NCBI RefSeq assembly: GCF_013408295.1 | Contig: NZ_JACBYQ010000001.1 | Span: 806,001 to 870,000 of the forward strand | Origin: Psychromicrobium silvestre | Lineage (GTDB): Bacteria; Actinomycetota; Actinomycetes; Actinomycetales; Micrococcaceae | Reading direction: 5' to 3' | DNA length: 64,000 bases | In this document: positions 50,933-60,020 of the stretch, one piece after another | Position numbering within the stretch: position 1 is the stretch's first letter | Layout of the letters: each line of letters starts with the position of its first letter | Program-made: the position numbers and the translations under genes | The notes under the pieces: model-generated | What the model was told of the DNA's origin: nothing | Seen by the model: only the letters and a program-made list of their open reading frames with translations | Databases searched by the model: none

Positions 50933-52464
50933 CGCTGAAAGCCGTGCTGTCGCATGCTCAGGGCTTGCCCCAGCTGCTCCGGTCCCGGCTGCGTTTCACT
51001 CGCCAAATCGGCAAGCGTCCAGGCCAGACGAAGCACCCGGTCATATCCTCGAGCGGTCAACATTCCTCGTTCTAGAGCATGATCAACAACTCGAGTGGTT
51101 GATTCCGGCAATCGCAACGGTCCGCGCAGAAGCTGCCCTGAGATCTCAGCATTGAACCCCAAGCCGAAGCGGACCAGCCTAACCGAGGCTCGTTCCCTGG
51201 CCTCGCGCACCCGGGCGGATACCGAAGCGCTACTTTCCGCCGAACCCTGCGCCGAGAGCTGAGCGAGTGAAAGCCTGCCAATAGACAACTGAATATCGAC
51301 TCGGTCAAGGAGCGGCCCAGAGATCCGATTGAAGTACCGTTTGCGAGCCATCGGCGTGCATTGACAGTCCATTCCCTTGCCGGTGGCATTTCCACAAGGA
51401 CAAGGATTGGCGGCTAACACGAGTTGGAAACGAGCCGGATAGGTCGCCGTCCCCGCAGCCCGATGCAAGATCAGTTCCCCACTTTCCAGGGGTTGCCGGA
51501 GGGCGTCGAGAACCCGACGGTCGTATTCCGGCGCTTCATCGAGAAAGAGCACACCGCGGTGTGCTCGGCTGGCCGCGCCCGGACGCGGCAAACCGGAACC
51601 ACCACCCACAATCGAGACCATGCTCGCGGTGTGATGAGGCTTTTCAAACGGTGGACGGCGAATCAGTTCCGACCTGCTGGCAACTACCGCGCCGAGGGAG
51701 TGAATGGCAGTGACTTCCATAGCTTGCATATCGTCCAGATCCGGCAGCAGCCCCGGCAGCCTCTCGGCCAGCATGGTCTTGCCAGCCCCCGGTGGCCCCA
51801 ACAACATGAGGTGGTGCCCGCCCGCCGCAGCTACTTCGAGCGCGGCTTTGGCCTCCGGCTGTCCCGCTACCTCCTTCAGGTCTGGCTCCCGCCCTTCCAG
51901 CGGACTGGCAATTTCGGCAGCAGCATCCTGGCCGGTATCCAAGATCAGATCGGTAGGGTTCGCTCCGAACTCCAAGGCAACTTGTGCCAAGCCGGGAAAG
52001 CTTCGGACCACGGCGCCGGGCACTAAGCTTGCTTCCTCTAAATTGCCGGGAGCCACCACAACCTCGGGGTAACCTGCGCGAACAGCCGCCATCACAGCGG
52101 GCAGAACCCCTCGGATCGGTCTCAGCCTACTGTCCAGGCCCAGCTCGGCTAGGAAAATTGTCCGTCCCGGATCCCGGATATCTCCCGCGGCTCGTAGCGC
52201 CGCCATCACCATGGCCAGGTCAAAGGAGCTCCCCCGTTTCGGCAACGAGGCTGGTAGCAGATTAATCGTAATCTTACGTCGGCTGAGCGGAATTCCGGCA
52301 TTATGAGCCGCCGAGCGAATGCGCTCCTTCGCTTCCATTAGTGAAGCATCCGGAAGGCCCAAAAGCTGAAAAGCCGGAAGGGTTTGCCCGATGTCCGCTT
52401 CCACTTCCACCAGATGTCCGTTTAGGCCAATCAGCGCCACCGCGAATGTTCTGCCTAAACTCAT
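50929..52464 (-). CDS. comM: YifB/ComM Mg-chelatase-like AAA+ ATPase
   Basis: A 511-residue protein: N-terminal ChlI/Lon-like domain (VEADIGQTLPAFQLLGLPDASLMEAKERIRSA), AAA+ module with Walker A LLGPPGAGKTML and Walker B GVLFLDEAPEYDR, zinc-ribbon-like CPCGNATGKGMDCQC, and C-terminal lid. ComM is a branch-migration helicase promoting integration of transformed DNA in Gram-negatives. Here coupled to yraN (TAATG) and dprA (ATGA). Confidence 0.95.
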   Translation of the reverse strand: MSLGRTFAVALIGLNGHLVEVEADIGQTLPAFQLLGLPDASLMEAKERIRSAAHNAGIPLSRRKITINLLPASLPKRGSSFDLAMVMAALRAAGDIRDPGRTIFLAELGLDSRLRPIRGVLPAVMAAVRAGYPEVVVAPGNLEEASLVPGAVVRSFPGLAQVALEFGANPTDLILDTGQDAAAEIASPLEGREPDLKEVAGQPEAKAALEVAAAGGHHLMLLGPPGAGKTMLAERLPGLLPDLDDMQAMEVTAIHSLGAVVASRSELIRRPPFEKPHHTASMVSIVGGGSGLPRPGAASRAHRGVLFLDEAPEYDRRVLDALRQPLESGELILHRAAGTATYPARFQLVLAANPCPCGNATGKGMDCQCTPMARKRYFNRISGPLLDRVDIQLSIGRLSLAQLSAQGSAESSASVSARVREARERASVRLVRFGLGFNAEISGQLLRGPLRLPESTTRVVDHALERGMLTARGYDRVLRLAWTLADLASETQPGPEQLGQALSMRQHGFQR

Positions 52465-52823
52465 TAGCCCACACCCCGCAAATGCTCGATTTTCGGCTCT
52501 GCGCCTTGGGCCAACAGCACCGCCACCGCATCAAGGCGAAGCCGAGCGGTAAAGAATCCATGATGTCTGGCCCAAAGCACGGCAAGAGTGCGCAAGCGAT
52601 GCAATTTGCTCTCAGTTATCGCTTCAAAGGGATGGCCATAACGAAGTGAGCGACGAGTCTTGACCTCAATAATCACCAAGATCTCCCCGTCAAGGGCGAC
52701 TAGGTCAATCTCACCGCTCGGGCAACGCCAATTGGCATCGATCATTTCGAAGCCTCGCCGCTCTAAAAACTCCGCGGCAAGAGCCTCTCCTGCTCTGCCC
52801 AACTCCTCTTTGCTTCTCACCAC
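52464..52823 (-). CDS. YraN-family nuclease-like protein (UPF0102)
   Basis: A 119-residue restriction endonuclease-like fold: ELGRAGEALAAEFLERRGFEMIDANWRC, GEIDLVALDGEILVIIEVKTRRSLRYG (GEID...EVK catalytic-type residues), ITESKLHRL. Start GTG 52823 or 52820 is chosen because conserved residues begin there; the frame continues upstream to 53024, but that part is unlike the family and would cover the promoter element at 52880-52917. First gene of the yraN-comM-dprA operon. Confidence 0.85.
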   Translation of the reverse strand: MVRSKEELGRAGEALAAEFLERRGFEMIDANWRCPSGEIDLVALDGEILVIIEVKTRRSLRYGHPFEAITESKLHRLRTLAVLWARHHGFFTARLRLDAVAVLLAQGAEPKIEHLRGVG

Positions 52824-52879
52824 CTCAGCATCGAGGAAACTAAGCCTTAGGAACAGCAAGAATCCCAAATACCTCCGCA

Positions 52880-52917
52880 ATGTGAGGAAAGTGCCCTTTA
52901 CATGCACTTGGGGAGGA
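52880..52917 (-). promoter_or_regulatory. Two-part conserved element upstream of yraN-comM-dprA (copy 2)
   Basis: ATGTGAGGAAA (52880-52890), 17 bases, TTGGGGAGGA (52908-52917) on the + strand; the same 21 bases and spacing as copy 1 upstream of ssb (5192-5229). Ends 57 bases before the yraN GTG. Position and spacing suggest a promoter shared by DNA-uptake/recombination genes. Confidence 0.6.
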
Positions 52918-52983
52918 AAAGACAACACTCCCGCTCCGGACCACATAACCCGGTCCGGAAGAGCAGCCTTCCGGAAGTGCAGC

Positions 52984-54081
52984 CTAGAGAGCAGCCCCCA
53001 AAGCCGATAGATAGTGCTCGGCATAGCTCTGAGGAGTAACCGTATCTTGGGCTTGTTGAAGAGCTCTTGCTCTCAGCTCGGAAGCTGAGTCGCTGGCAGG
53101 ATCTATCGACGCTAGTACCTCGCGTAGATGATTCGAGTCGCCTGCCCGGTAGACCCGACCGGTCTCTTGGTCCTTGACCAGCTCGCTGCTACCACCCTGG
53201 TCCGGGACAACCACCAGCACTCCGGAGAGCTGAGCTTCTAGCACGGTGCGCCCCATCGGCTCGCGATGGTTAGCAACCACAACCACGTCCAGGTTATCCA
53301 AAACTCGCTCCGGAGCCACCTTGCCCTCATCGATAAAGCGATTACCCAGTTCTGCTTGACCGTAGGCACGAACTTCATCGGAATTATCATTGACGGAACC
53401 ATCACCGGAACCACGAACGATCATGACGGACTCGTCATTAAGGCCTGCGATAGCTTCGGCAAGTAGTAGATGGTGCTTTTCCTTCACTATCCGGCCAAGG
53501 ATTCCTATCCTCTTAAACGGCGAAGGTTGTTCAACTGCGGAAAGGGCTTCGGCAGGTCCGTGAATAACATGCACAGCAGGGGCGAGTCCGGCGACTTGAT
53601 TGGCGGTAAACGAGCTGCAGGCAACCACGCTGTGCACTGATCGAGCAAATAACCTAAGCAACTGAAGCCCACGCTTCCCCGGCAAGTTGTCATGTAGATC
53701 AAGCACAAACCTGGCTCTATTACGCCCCAGCAGAAGCCTGGTGAGCGGAAGCCCGACGAGCAAGTAGTAAGTGAAGAGAACCACCCTGTCGAACTCTGCC
53801 GCATTTCTCCGATAGGATCGCCAAAGTATGAAATTTTCCTTCAGCTTGGACTCCGTTGGTGGGGCGGATCCGTCAGCAAGTAATGCTGAGCGACCGACCT
53901 GCTGCTGCCATTGGGTTTCGATAGTCCCGGGGAAACACACCAGATCTACGGTAAATCCACGATCTTTCAGAGCACGTGCGAGCATGAACATGCTTTGCTC
54001 GGCTCCCCATACTGACCGCGCCGACGATATGAACACAATTCTTCGTTTAGGCGCTTGTCGTTTCGCAGCCATCACATTCAT
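52984..54081 (-). CDS. Glycosyltransferase family 4
   Basis: A 365-residue GT-B enzyme: KRRIVFISSARSVWGAEQSMFMLARALKDRGFTVDLVCFPG at the N-terminus in short segments, IGILGRIVKEKHHLLLAEAI and the donor-site segment VVANHREPMGRTVLEAQLSGVLVVVPDQGGSSELV (GPMGRTVLEA-type E-x7-E region). Part of the polysaccharide cluster; donor sugar unknown. Confidence 0.88.
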   Translation of the reverse strand: MNVMAAKRQAPKRRIVFISSARSVWGAEQSMFMLARALKDRGFTVDLVCFPGTIETQWQQQVGRSALLADGSAPPTESKLKENFILWRSYRRNAAEFDRVVLFTYYLLVGLPLTRLLLGRNRARFVLDLHDNLPGKRGLQLLRLFARSVHSVVACSSFTANQVAGLAPAVHVIHGPAEALSAVEQPSPFKRIGILGRIVKEKHHLLLAEAIAGLNDESVMIVRGSGDGSVNDNSDEVRAYGQAELGNRFIDEGKVAPERVLDNLDVVVVANHREPMGRTVLEAQLSGVLVVVPDQGGSSELVKDQETGRVYRAGDSNHLREVLASIDPASDSASELRARALQQAQDTVTPQSYAEHYLSALGAAL

Positions 54082-54189
54082 TCAACCCCAATTAGCCGTG
54101 ATATCACCTCTGCTGGCTGATCTCCTACCCGCCAGATCAGCTCGTCCTCTGTTCGGAACCCAACTACACACAGGACCGTTTTCATCATA

Positions 54190-55656
54190 GTGAACTCTTC
54201 GCCTCGCCAAAAATCCAGACTTACCGGAAACATAGTATGGAACTACTTCTCCGGTATTGCCAGCATCGTCGGCTTGCTCTTGCTTTATCCGTTCGCGATC
54301 GCCATCTCCGGCGCTGAAGCTTATGGATTGTGGGTTTTGGCCTTCGGAGCGATTCAGCTCTTCACACTTTCAGATTTTGGCCTGGGCACCGGAATCGTAC
54401 GCTTATTGGCGGTCATCAAGGACCCCTTGGAGCGACGACGATTCGTCACCCTTGCAACGACTATTTTCCTCAGCCTGGGCGTTTTGCTGCTGGCGATTTT
54501 TTCCGTGGCCTTTCCGGCCTATTTGAACACTGTCAGCATCAACGCGCAGGTAGCTAAGCTCTTGCCCCTGCTGGTCCCACTCACGGGGTTCACCTTATTT
54601 GTATCGATCGCGGGACGCGCCTATAACGCGGTGCTGTGGGCCGAGGATCGACCCGATATTGAGAGAAAGAGCTCTCTGGCTGGTCTGATCTTGCGGGCAG
54701 CCGGATACGCTGTTTCCTTCTGGGCGGGCTGGGGGGCTGTTGGCGTGATCCTCTCGGAAGCCATTTCCCTGATGATTCCCGCGGTGGTCTGCGCGATTGC
54801 AGTTTTCCGTCGATACTCCTGGCCGGTCTTCCACCGAGGTAGTTTTAGTATTCATGGTTTGCCGCTGCTCAAGATGAGCGGCGTGCTTTTCATTGGTTCC
54901 TTTGCGCTTCTGGCCGGATCTCAATTTCCGCTCTACGTGGTTGGCACCACCTTAGGCCTAACCGCAGCCACGGCCTTCGGCGGTTTGATGCGGCTCTATC
55001 AAAGTTGCCGCCTGCTGCTTTCTTGGATTGCGAATCCCTTTATCCACCCGATTATGACCAGCACCAAAGAAGGCCTCCTCGCCCTGTACAAACGCTGCGC
55101 CGGGCTGGTCTGGTCTCTGGGGCTCCTGTTGGCGATACCCGTCTTTATCTTGTCCAAGGACATTATTGATATCTGGCTAGGCCGGTCGTCCGAGTTTGCT
55201 CAGGGCGCACTTGCCATGCTCGGAATCGGTATTCTTGCAGACGCCGTCATTCAGCCGGCTAGCCAACTGGTGAACCTACGTCGCAACCCCTGGCTAATTT
55301 CCCTAGCAAATATGGGTGTGCTGCTGTTGAGCATCCCGCTCATTCTGTGGGCCTCTTCAAGTGGCGACATCACCCTGACCACTTTGGCAACCGTCGTCGT
55401 ACCTTTTGTTGCCTGCCCGCTATATCTGATCTGGGCTTGGCAAACCGTAGGCTTACGCTGGACCAAAGAACTAACGGTAAACGCGGCCTTGCTGATAGCT
55501 GCCCTGGCCCTCTTGGTTCTTGTACTTCTCTTGTTTAGGGCGATTCCCATACCGATTCTAGGGCTGGCCTTAGCCGGGTTAAGCGAGCTAGCAGTGGCCG
55601 CAGTGGGTTATCTGTTCATTCGACGGCGGATGGGCGCTCAGCTAGCCACCGGCTGA
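54190..55656 (+). CDS. Polysaccharide flippase (Wzx-like, MATE/MVF superfamily)
   Basis: A 488-residue membrane protein with about 12-14 helices (LTGNIVWNYFSGIASIVGLLLLYPFAI at the start; SDFGLGTGIVRLLAVIKDP). Matches lipopolysaccharide/oligosaccharide flippases that move undecaprenyl-linked repeat units across the membrane. GTG start. Divergent from a GT4 gene and convergent with the polymerase-like gene (19-base overlap of ends). Confidence 0.82.
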   Translation: MNSSPRQKSRLTGNIVWNYFSGIASIVGLLLLYPFAIAISGAEAYGLWVLAFGAIQLFTLSDFGLGTGIVRLLAVIKDPLERRRFVTLATTIFLSLGVLLLAIFSVAFPAYLNTVSINAQVAKLLPLLVPLTGFTLFVSIAGRAYNAVLWAEDRPDIERKSSLAGLILRAAGYAVSFWAGWGAVGVILSEAISLMIPAVVCAIAVFRRYSWPVFHRGSFSIHGLPLLKMSGVLFIGSFALLAGSQFPLYVVGTTLGLTAATAFGGLMRLYQSCRLLLSWIANPFIHPIMTSTKEGLLALYKRCAGLVWSLGLLLAIPVFILSKDIIDIWLGRSSEFAQGALAMLGIGILADAVIQPASQLVNLRRNPWLISLANMGVLLLSIPLILWASSSGDITLTTLATVVVPFVACPLYLIWAWQTVGLRWTKELTVNAALLIAALALLVLVLLLFRAIPIPILGLALAGLSELAVAAVGYLFIRRRMGAQLATG

Positions 55657-56909
55657 GTTGCGGACTCACTCAGGGGATTCGGATCGTCAACGGGCTGCCG
55701 GAGCCGTCTCAAGCCATACGCTAAGCCCGGGAATCCATAGAGCCAGAAGGCGGAGTCATAGCTGATTGCCAAGCCCGCCGCAACGACCCAGATAACGAGT
55801 GCGGATAGACCGAGTATTTTCAGCTTTGTTGGATCTCCAAGGATAACGAAAAGCGCCATGACAATAATGATCGGCAAGCCGAAAAGTACGCCGTTTTCAA
55901 GCACCAGCCTCAGCAGCACGCTGTAGACATCGGGCAAAACGGTGGAGTGCGGAAGATCATCGGTTCGGATTTTTCCGCTCAGGAAGTACGGGCTGGAGTT
56001 ACCCCGGCCAATCCCCAAGAAAAAGACCTGAACATCGCTAACGACGTATCGCGCGGCGGCCGTAATTGAACTCCAGCGGTCCACCCAAGACCAATTCACG
56101 CTGTTCTGCCGTTGATTCACCACACCCAGCGCAGCCACTCCGGCGGCAAAAAGCACCGGCGGCAGAATAATGACAATAATCCCGCCAAGGCGTTTCATCA
56201 GCGGCAAGAAGATGCAGAGGACGATCAGCAGAAGGCTGACAATCGCGGTACCCGAGCCGCTGATGGCAATCACCCAGCAGGTGAGGGCAAGCGCGATCCA
56301 GTCGAATAAACGTAACTTACGGCCCAGCGATGAAGCCGTGAGAATCAGTGCGACGGCAACAATACTGAGCGACCCGGCCATAAAGGAAGGTTCCGGAAAG
56401 AGACCGAACGGCCTACGAATATAGGCTGCGATGGTTGGGGCGAGGAGCCTGACCGGCGCATATCCGGGGACGTCATAGATCCATAGCCAGGGAACAGTCC
56501 CCTGGTCCAGGAAAAAATACTTTTGTACCAGCGAGATCCCGGCGCTGAAGATCAAAATTACTCTCAGCCATCTGAGCAATGCCGATTTGAGCACAAGCAC
56601 TGCCACGACCATCGCGGAGAGAGGAATGATCGCCAGCACCCAGGTGAGGCTAGTGGCCGGCGACCACGCTTCCCCACCGAAAAACAGTCGGAGGAAGGTC
56701 GCGAAAAATGGAGCCAGCAGGGTGAGGAGCGAAAGCCAGAGAATGCGAGAATCTCGGAACCAGCGAATCAGGAGATACGCACCAAAAAGGCTCGATATCG
56801 GCATGTTGGTGCTGATGCCTATGGACACGGCAAAATAGGGAAGTACCGAGGTAAGGATTAAGCCGACCGCAACAATCTGGTCGAATCGGTTAAATTTCTG
56901 CTCCGTCAC
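55638..56909 (-). CDS. O-antigen polymerase/ligase-like membrane protein (Wzy/WaaL)
   Basis: A 423-residue polytopic protein with about 10-12 helices and a large outer loop (QGTVPWLWIYDVPGYAPVRLLAPTIAAYIRRPFGLFPEPSFMAG in short: RPFGLFPEPSFMAG), the pattern of Wzy_C-type polymerases. SGSGTAIVSLLLIVLC follows. It would join repeat units on the outer face. Start ATG 56909 overlaps the upstream GT4 gene. Confidence 0.78.
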   Translation of the reverse strand: MTEQKFNRFDQIVAVGLILTSVLPYFAVSIGISTNMPISSLFGAYLLIRWFRDSRILWLSLLTLLAPFFATFLRLFFGGEAWSPATSLTWVLAIIPLSAMVVAVLVLKSALLRWLRVILIFSAGISLVQKYFFLDQGTVPWLWIYDVPGYAPVRLLAPTIAAYIRRPFGLFPEPSFMAGSLSIVAVALILTASSLGRKLRLFDWIALALTCWVIAISGSGTAIVSLLLIVLCIFLPLMKRLGGIIVIILPPVLFAAGVAALGVVNQRQNSVNWSWVDRWSSITAAARYVVSDVQVFFLGIGRGNSSPYFLSGKIRTDDLPHSTVLPDVYSVLLRLVLENGVLFGLPIIIVMALFVILGDPTKLKILGLSALVIWVVAAGLAISYDSAFWLYGFPGLAYGLRRLRQPVDDPNPLSESATQPVAS

Positions 56910-58060
56910 GTCTGATTCCGGCGGCCACCCAGGACAGCCCCGGCAACCAACTTCCAGTCACTAAAATCCTCAAGGTCAGCATTCTGCGCAGCCCGCTGGC
57001 CAGCCTGAAAAGCCTTCGCCAAGCCGTCAGCAAAGCCTGCCGGGTCGCGGTGATCGGCGAACTCAATGGCCGAATAGTCCCCCGCCTGTTCACGTAACGA
57101 GGGTAGATCCGAGGCGAAGATCGCAGCCTTTGCGTGCATCGCCTTGGTCAGCACACCACTCTGTGCGTCAAAGTGAGTGTAAGGGAGGACGACGAGTCGC
57201 GCCGACTGTAGATATTGGTCGAATTCGCTGCGCTCAAGGAAGCGATCCTGCAGCGTTACGTACTCTGAGCTGGCGGCTAGAGCAGCGAGCTTCACCCGAG
57301 TCTCTTCTTCGTCGCTCTTGCCTGCTACCAGCAGCGGCACCTGCGCGGTATCGGCTGCACTCATTGCGAGCTCAACGCCCTTATTGCTTCGTAGCTCGCC
57401 GATGCACAGTGCGCTGTCTTTGAGGTCATAGGCTGATGATTCCGGCTTCGATAGCTCCTGCGGATTCGATAACCTACTGGACATTGGAAGCGAGACAGCG
57501 CTTAGCCGATCGCCAACAATCTCGGACAAGGTTTTTCCTTGATTTTTCCCGTGGGTAACCACCCTGTCCGCGGTTTTCATACTGCTGGTTTCTAGTCCCA
57601 TCAGGAGCCGCTGCCGAAATCCTGCTTCTTTGCGATCGAAATGCGGCTTTGCGTTGTGTACAAAAAGCACCACTTCAATCCGCTTTCCCGCCCGTAGCAA
57701 GGAAGCGAGCGGATACTTGCTGGTTTCAAGGACGAGTTGCCCATCGTCACCCATCGTTCGGCTGACCCGGCGGATGGCGCGGTGCTCGGTCAAAAGGTCG
57801 ATGACCTGGCGCAGCGGGCGAAGCAGATTCTGTACTCGTCCACCGGTGAGCCTCCGGGGAGGGAGAACTTCCAACAGTCTGACGCCGGGCTGTTCCAGGG
57901 TTCCTAAGTAGGCGGCTGCTCCCGGCCTGCTGACTAAAAAGCACTGCTCCACGTCTGCTTCGGCGGCGATGGCCATAGCCAGATCAGCCGCATGCTCGAT
58001 TTGTCCACCGTATTCAGTCGGGCAAATTACAGCAACCTGGCGTTTCTGGTTATTTTCCAT
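56906..58060 (-). CDS. Glycosyltransferase family 4-like
   Basis: A 384-residue cytosolic or membrane-associated GT-B enzyme: RQVAVICPTEYGGQIEHAADLAMAIA, ALCIGELRSNKGVELAMSAADTAQVPLLVAG, and VLPYTHFDAQSGVLTKAMHAKAAIFASDLPSLREQAG containing the donor-site segment. 4-base overlap with the polymerase gene and 11-base overlap with the chain-length gene show one operon. Confidence 0.82.
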   Translation of the reverse strand: MENNQKRQVAVICPTEYGGQIEHAADLAMAIAAEADVEQCFLVSRPGAAAYLGTLEQPGVRLLEVLPPRRLTGGRVQNLLRPLRQVIDLLTEHRAIRRVSRTMGDDGQLVLETSKYPLASLLRAGKRIEVVLFVHNAKPHFDRKEAGFRQRLLMGLETSSMKTADRVVTHGKNQGKTLSEIVGDRLSAVSLPMSSRLSNPQELSKPESSAYDLKDSALCIGELRSNKGVELAMSAADTAQVPLLVAGKSDEEETRVKLAALAASSEYVTLQDRFLERSEFDQYLQSARLVVLPYTHFDAQSGVLTKAMHAKAAIFASDLPSLREQAGDYSAIEFADHRDPAGFADGLAKAFQAGQRAAQNADLEDFSDWKLVAGAVLGGRRNQT

Positions 58061-58808
58061 TTCCTGCGGTGTTCCCCTTCTGTTGCTTCAGATTCTGTTG
58101 CTTCACAGCCTGGGCTTGAGGTTTTGCGGCAGCCGAGGAACTCGCCGAACTCGGTGGCCGGGGCTGTTTCGGCGCTTCAACGCGTACAAGCCCGTTCTCA
58201 ACCACGGGCAGCGTCTTTCTTTGACCTCGGATCAGCGCAGCAATCAAGCCCACCGCAAAGCCAACAAATCCACCCAGGGCAAGATTCATCGATCGGTTCG
58301 GCGAAGAGGGGTCAGTGGGGGTGGTGGCCTCGCTCAAAACGACGATGCTGACCGGGGAGGTCTTCCCGGTGGTGGGGTCCAAGGTTCCGGAATCATCCTT
58401 CAGCCTCGCAGTAATCTTGGCCGCGATATCGCTCGCCAGCTTGGGATCTCCGGCTGAAACCTTGACCGTAACCACGGGCGTACTGGGGGTGGATGAGGCG
58501 GAGACCATTCCGGTCAGTTGCCCTAAGGTCATCTTTAGATCGAGTTCGTCAATGACCGGTTGCAAAATACTTTGGCTGGTGGTCAAAATCACCAGCGACT
58601 GAGCCCTTGCTTCGGCGAAGACTTCTCCTTGTTGAAGTTCGGCTATGGTGCCAGTTGTACGAGTCGAAACGAAGACCTGAGTCTCCGAGACGTACACTTT
58701 CGAGGTTATCGTCGTGGCGACCAAGCCGCCCGCAAGGCCAAGAGCGATACCGATAAGAACAATCCACCAAGACCGTCGTAATGCTCCCCAAAGATCTTCA
58801 ATCCGCAT
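58050..58808 (-). CDS. Chain-length determinant (Wzz/YveK-like) protein
   Basis: A 252-residue protein: helix SWWIVLIGIALGLAGGLVATTIT near the N-terminus, an outer domain (YVSETQVFVSTRTTGTIAELQQGEVFAEARAQSLVILTTS) and a second helix NLALGGFVGFAVGLIAALIRGQ, then a Gln/Ala/Pro-rich cytosolic tail. No tyrosine kinase domain. Start ATG 58808 (GAAGGGG upstream). First gene of the cluster on this strand. Confidence 0.88.
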   Translation of the reverse strand: MRIEDLWGALRRSWWIVLIGIALGLAGGLVATTITSKVYVSETQVFVSTRTTGTIAELQQGEVFAEARAQSLVILTTSQSILQPVIDELDLKMTLGQLTGMVSASSTPSTPVVTVKVSAGDPKLASDIAAKITARLKDDSGTLDPTTGKTSPVSIVVLSEATTPTDPSSPNRSMNLALGGFVGFAVGLIAALIRGQRKTLPVVENGLVRVEAPKQPRPPSSASSSAAAKPQAQAVKQQNLKQQKGNTAGNGK

Positions 58809-58969
58809 CGCGGTCCCCTTCGCTTGAACTACTGAGTGTGGCCTTCGAGCTCCAACCGCAAGCCGTGGGATGGTCCTCCCACACTCAAACATCCGTGCCA
58901 ATTATGGTTGTTGACACTTGGAATTAAGAAATCGACTCGAGCCCGGAAGCTCGCTCAGTCGGCTTAGAA

Positions 58970-59296
58970 TCAGTTGCCGAGATCGGTTCCTTTGGGCAAT
59001 TCCAGGTCGTCATTCTTGGCCAACTCTTCTACGTTTACGTCCTTAAAAGTGATCACCCGAACGTTTTTCACAAACCGTGCAGAACGATAGACATCCCAAA
59101 CCCAGGCATCCTGCAGACTGAGATCGAAATAGACCTCGCCATCCGCAGATTTCGCCTGCAGATCGACGTGATTAGCTAGGTAAAAACGCCGTTCGGTTTC
59201 CACTACATAGCTGAACAATCCGACCACATCCCGATACTCGCGATAGAGCTGCAACTCCATATCGGTTTCATAGTTCTCAAGATCTTCAGCACTCAT
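58970..59296 (-). CDS. DUF2469 protein
   Basis: A 108-residue acidic actinobacterial protein: MSAEDLENYETDMELQLYREYRDVVGLFSYVVETERRFYLAN is the family start in short segments (YETDMELQLYREYRDV), followed by YFDLSLQDAWVWDVYRSARFVKNVRVITFKDVNVEEL. Function unknown; its place beside rnhB and yraN is conserved in Actinobacteria, here split from yraN by the polysaccharide cluster. Confidence 0.92.
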   Translation of the reverse strand: MSAEDLENYETDMELQLYREYRDVVGLFSYVVETERRFYLANHVDLQAKSADGEVYFDLSLQDAWVWDVYRSARFVKNVRVITFKDVNVEELAKNDDLELPKGTDLGN

Positions 59297-59303
59297 CTAA
59301 CCA

Positions 59304-60017
59304 TCATCCCTCAACCTGACCATTCGCCGCATTCGCCCCTGCCGTACCGCCCAGCCGCCAGCTCATCCGATGCCATTTACTGGGGCCGTACTGATCAATC
59401 GCGGCGCGGTGTGCAGTGGTGGCGTAACCTTTGTTCACCTTCCAAGCGAACTGAGGGTGATCGCCGTCGAGAGCGACTAATAAAGCATCCCGCTCCACCT
59501 TTGCCAGCACACTCGCGGCCGCAACGCTCAGACACTGCAAATCAGCTTTCACTTTGGTGTGCACCGGGACGTCCACACCACCCTCAGAATCCTCCGAAGT
59601 GGCGAAGAGGTCCAGTTGCTCACGAGCCGAGAGCCAGTCGTGATTACCATCCAGGATCACGGCCTCGGCTCGAACCCCCGAACCAAGAAGGAAATTCCAA
59701 GCTCTAGTGCCGGCTAAGCGCAGAGCAGCCATCAAGCCCAAGGCATCGATCTCATCAGCCGCGGCGTGCCCCACCGCATGACCCACCGCCCACTGTTTGA
59801 TCAGCGGCACCAGGGCTTCGCGCTCGGCCGCGGAGAGTAGCTTAGAGTCCTTGACTCCTGCCAACGGCTTTTGCGAGGAGGCGTCCACTACCACGATCCC
59901 CACGCTGACCGGACCGGCCAGAGCGCCACGCCCCACCTCATCCGCTCCCGCGACGAACCGGCAGCCCGAAGCCATCAGTGCACGTTCGACGGCGAGCGTG
60001 GGTGCGGCGGCAACCAT
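59304..60017 (-). CDS. rnhB: Ribonuclease HII
   Basis: A 237-residue enzyme that nicks at ribonucleotides in DNA and removes RNA primers. VAGADEVGRGALAGPVSVGIVV carries the DEG-type Asp-Glu pair; GVKDSKLLSAAERE, VILDGNHDWL (Asp) and AKVERDALL (Asp/Glu) complete the active site; NKGYATTAHRAAIDQYGPSKWHR is the C-terminal substrate site. Confidence 0.96.
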   Translation of the reverse strand: MVAAAPTLAVERALMASGCRFVAGADEVGRGALAGPVSVGIVVVDASSQKPLAGVKDSKLLSAAEREALVPLIKQWAVGHAVGHAAADEIDALGLMAALRLAGTRAWNFLLGSGVRAEAVILDGNHDWLSAREQLDLFATSEDSEGGVDVPVHTKVKADLQCLSVAAASVLAKVERDALLVALDGDHPQFAWKVNKGYATTAHRAAIDQYGPSKWHRMSWRLGGTAGANAANGQVEG

Positions 60018-60020
60018 AAC

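Noticed and set aside
52824-53024. N-terminal 67-residue extension of YraN
   Set aside because: Not YraN-like, overlaps the upstream glycosyltransferase gene and contains the promoter element.
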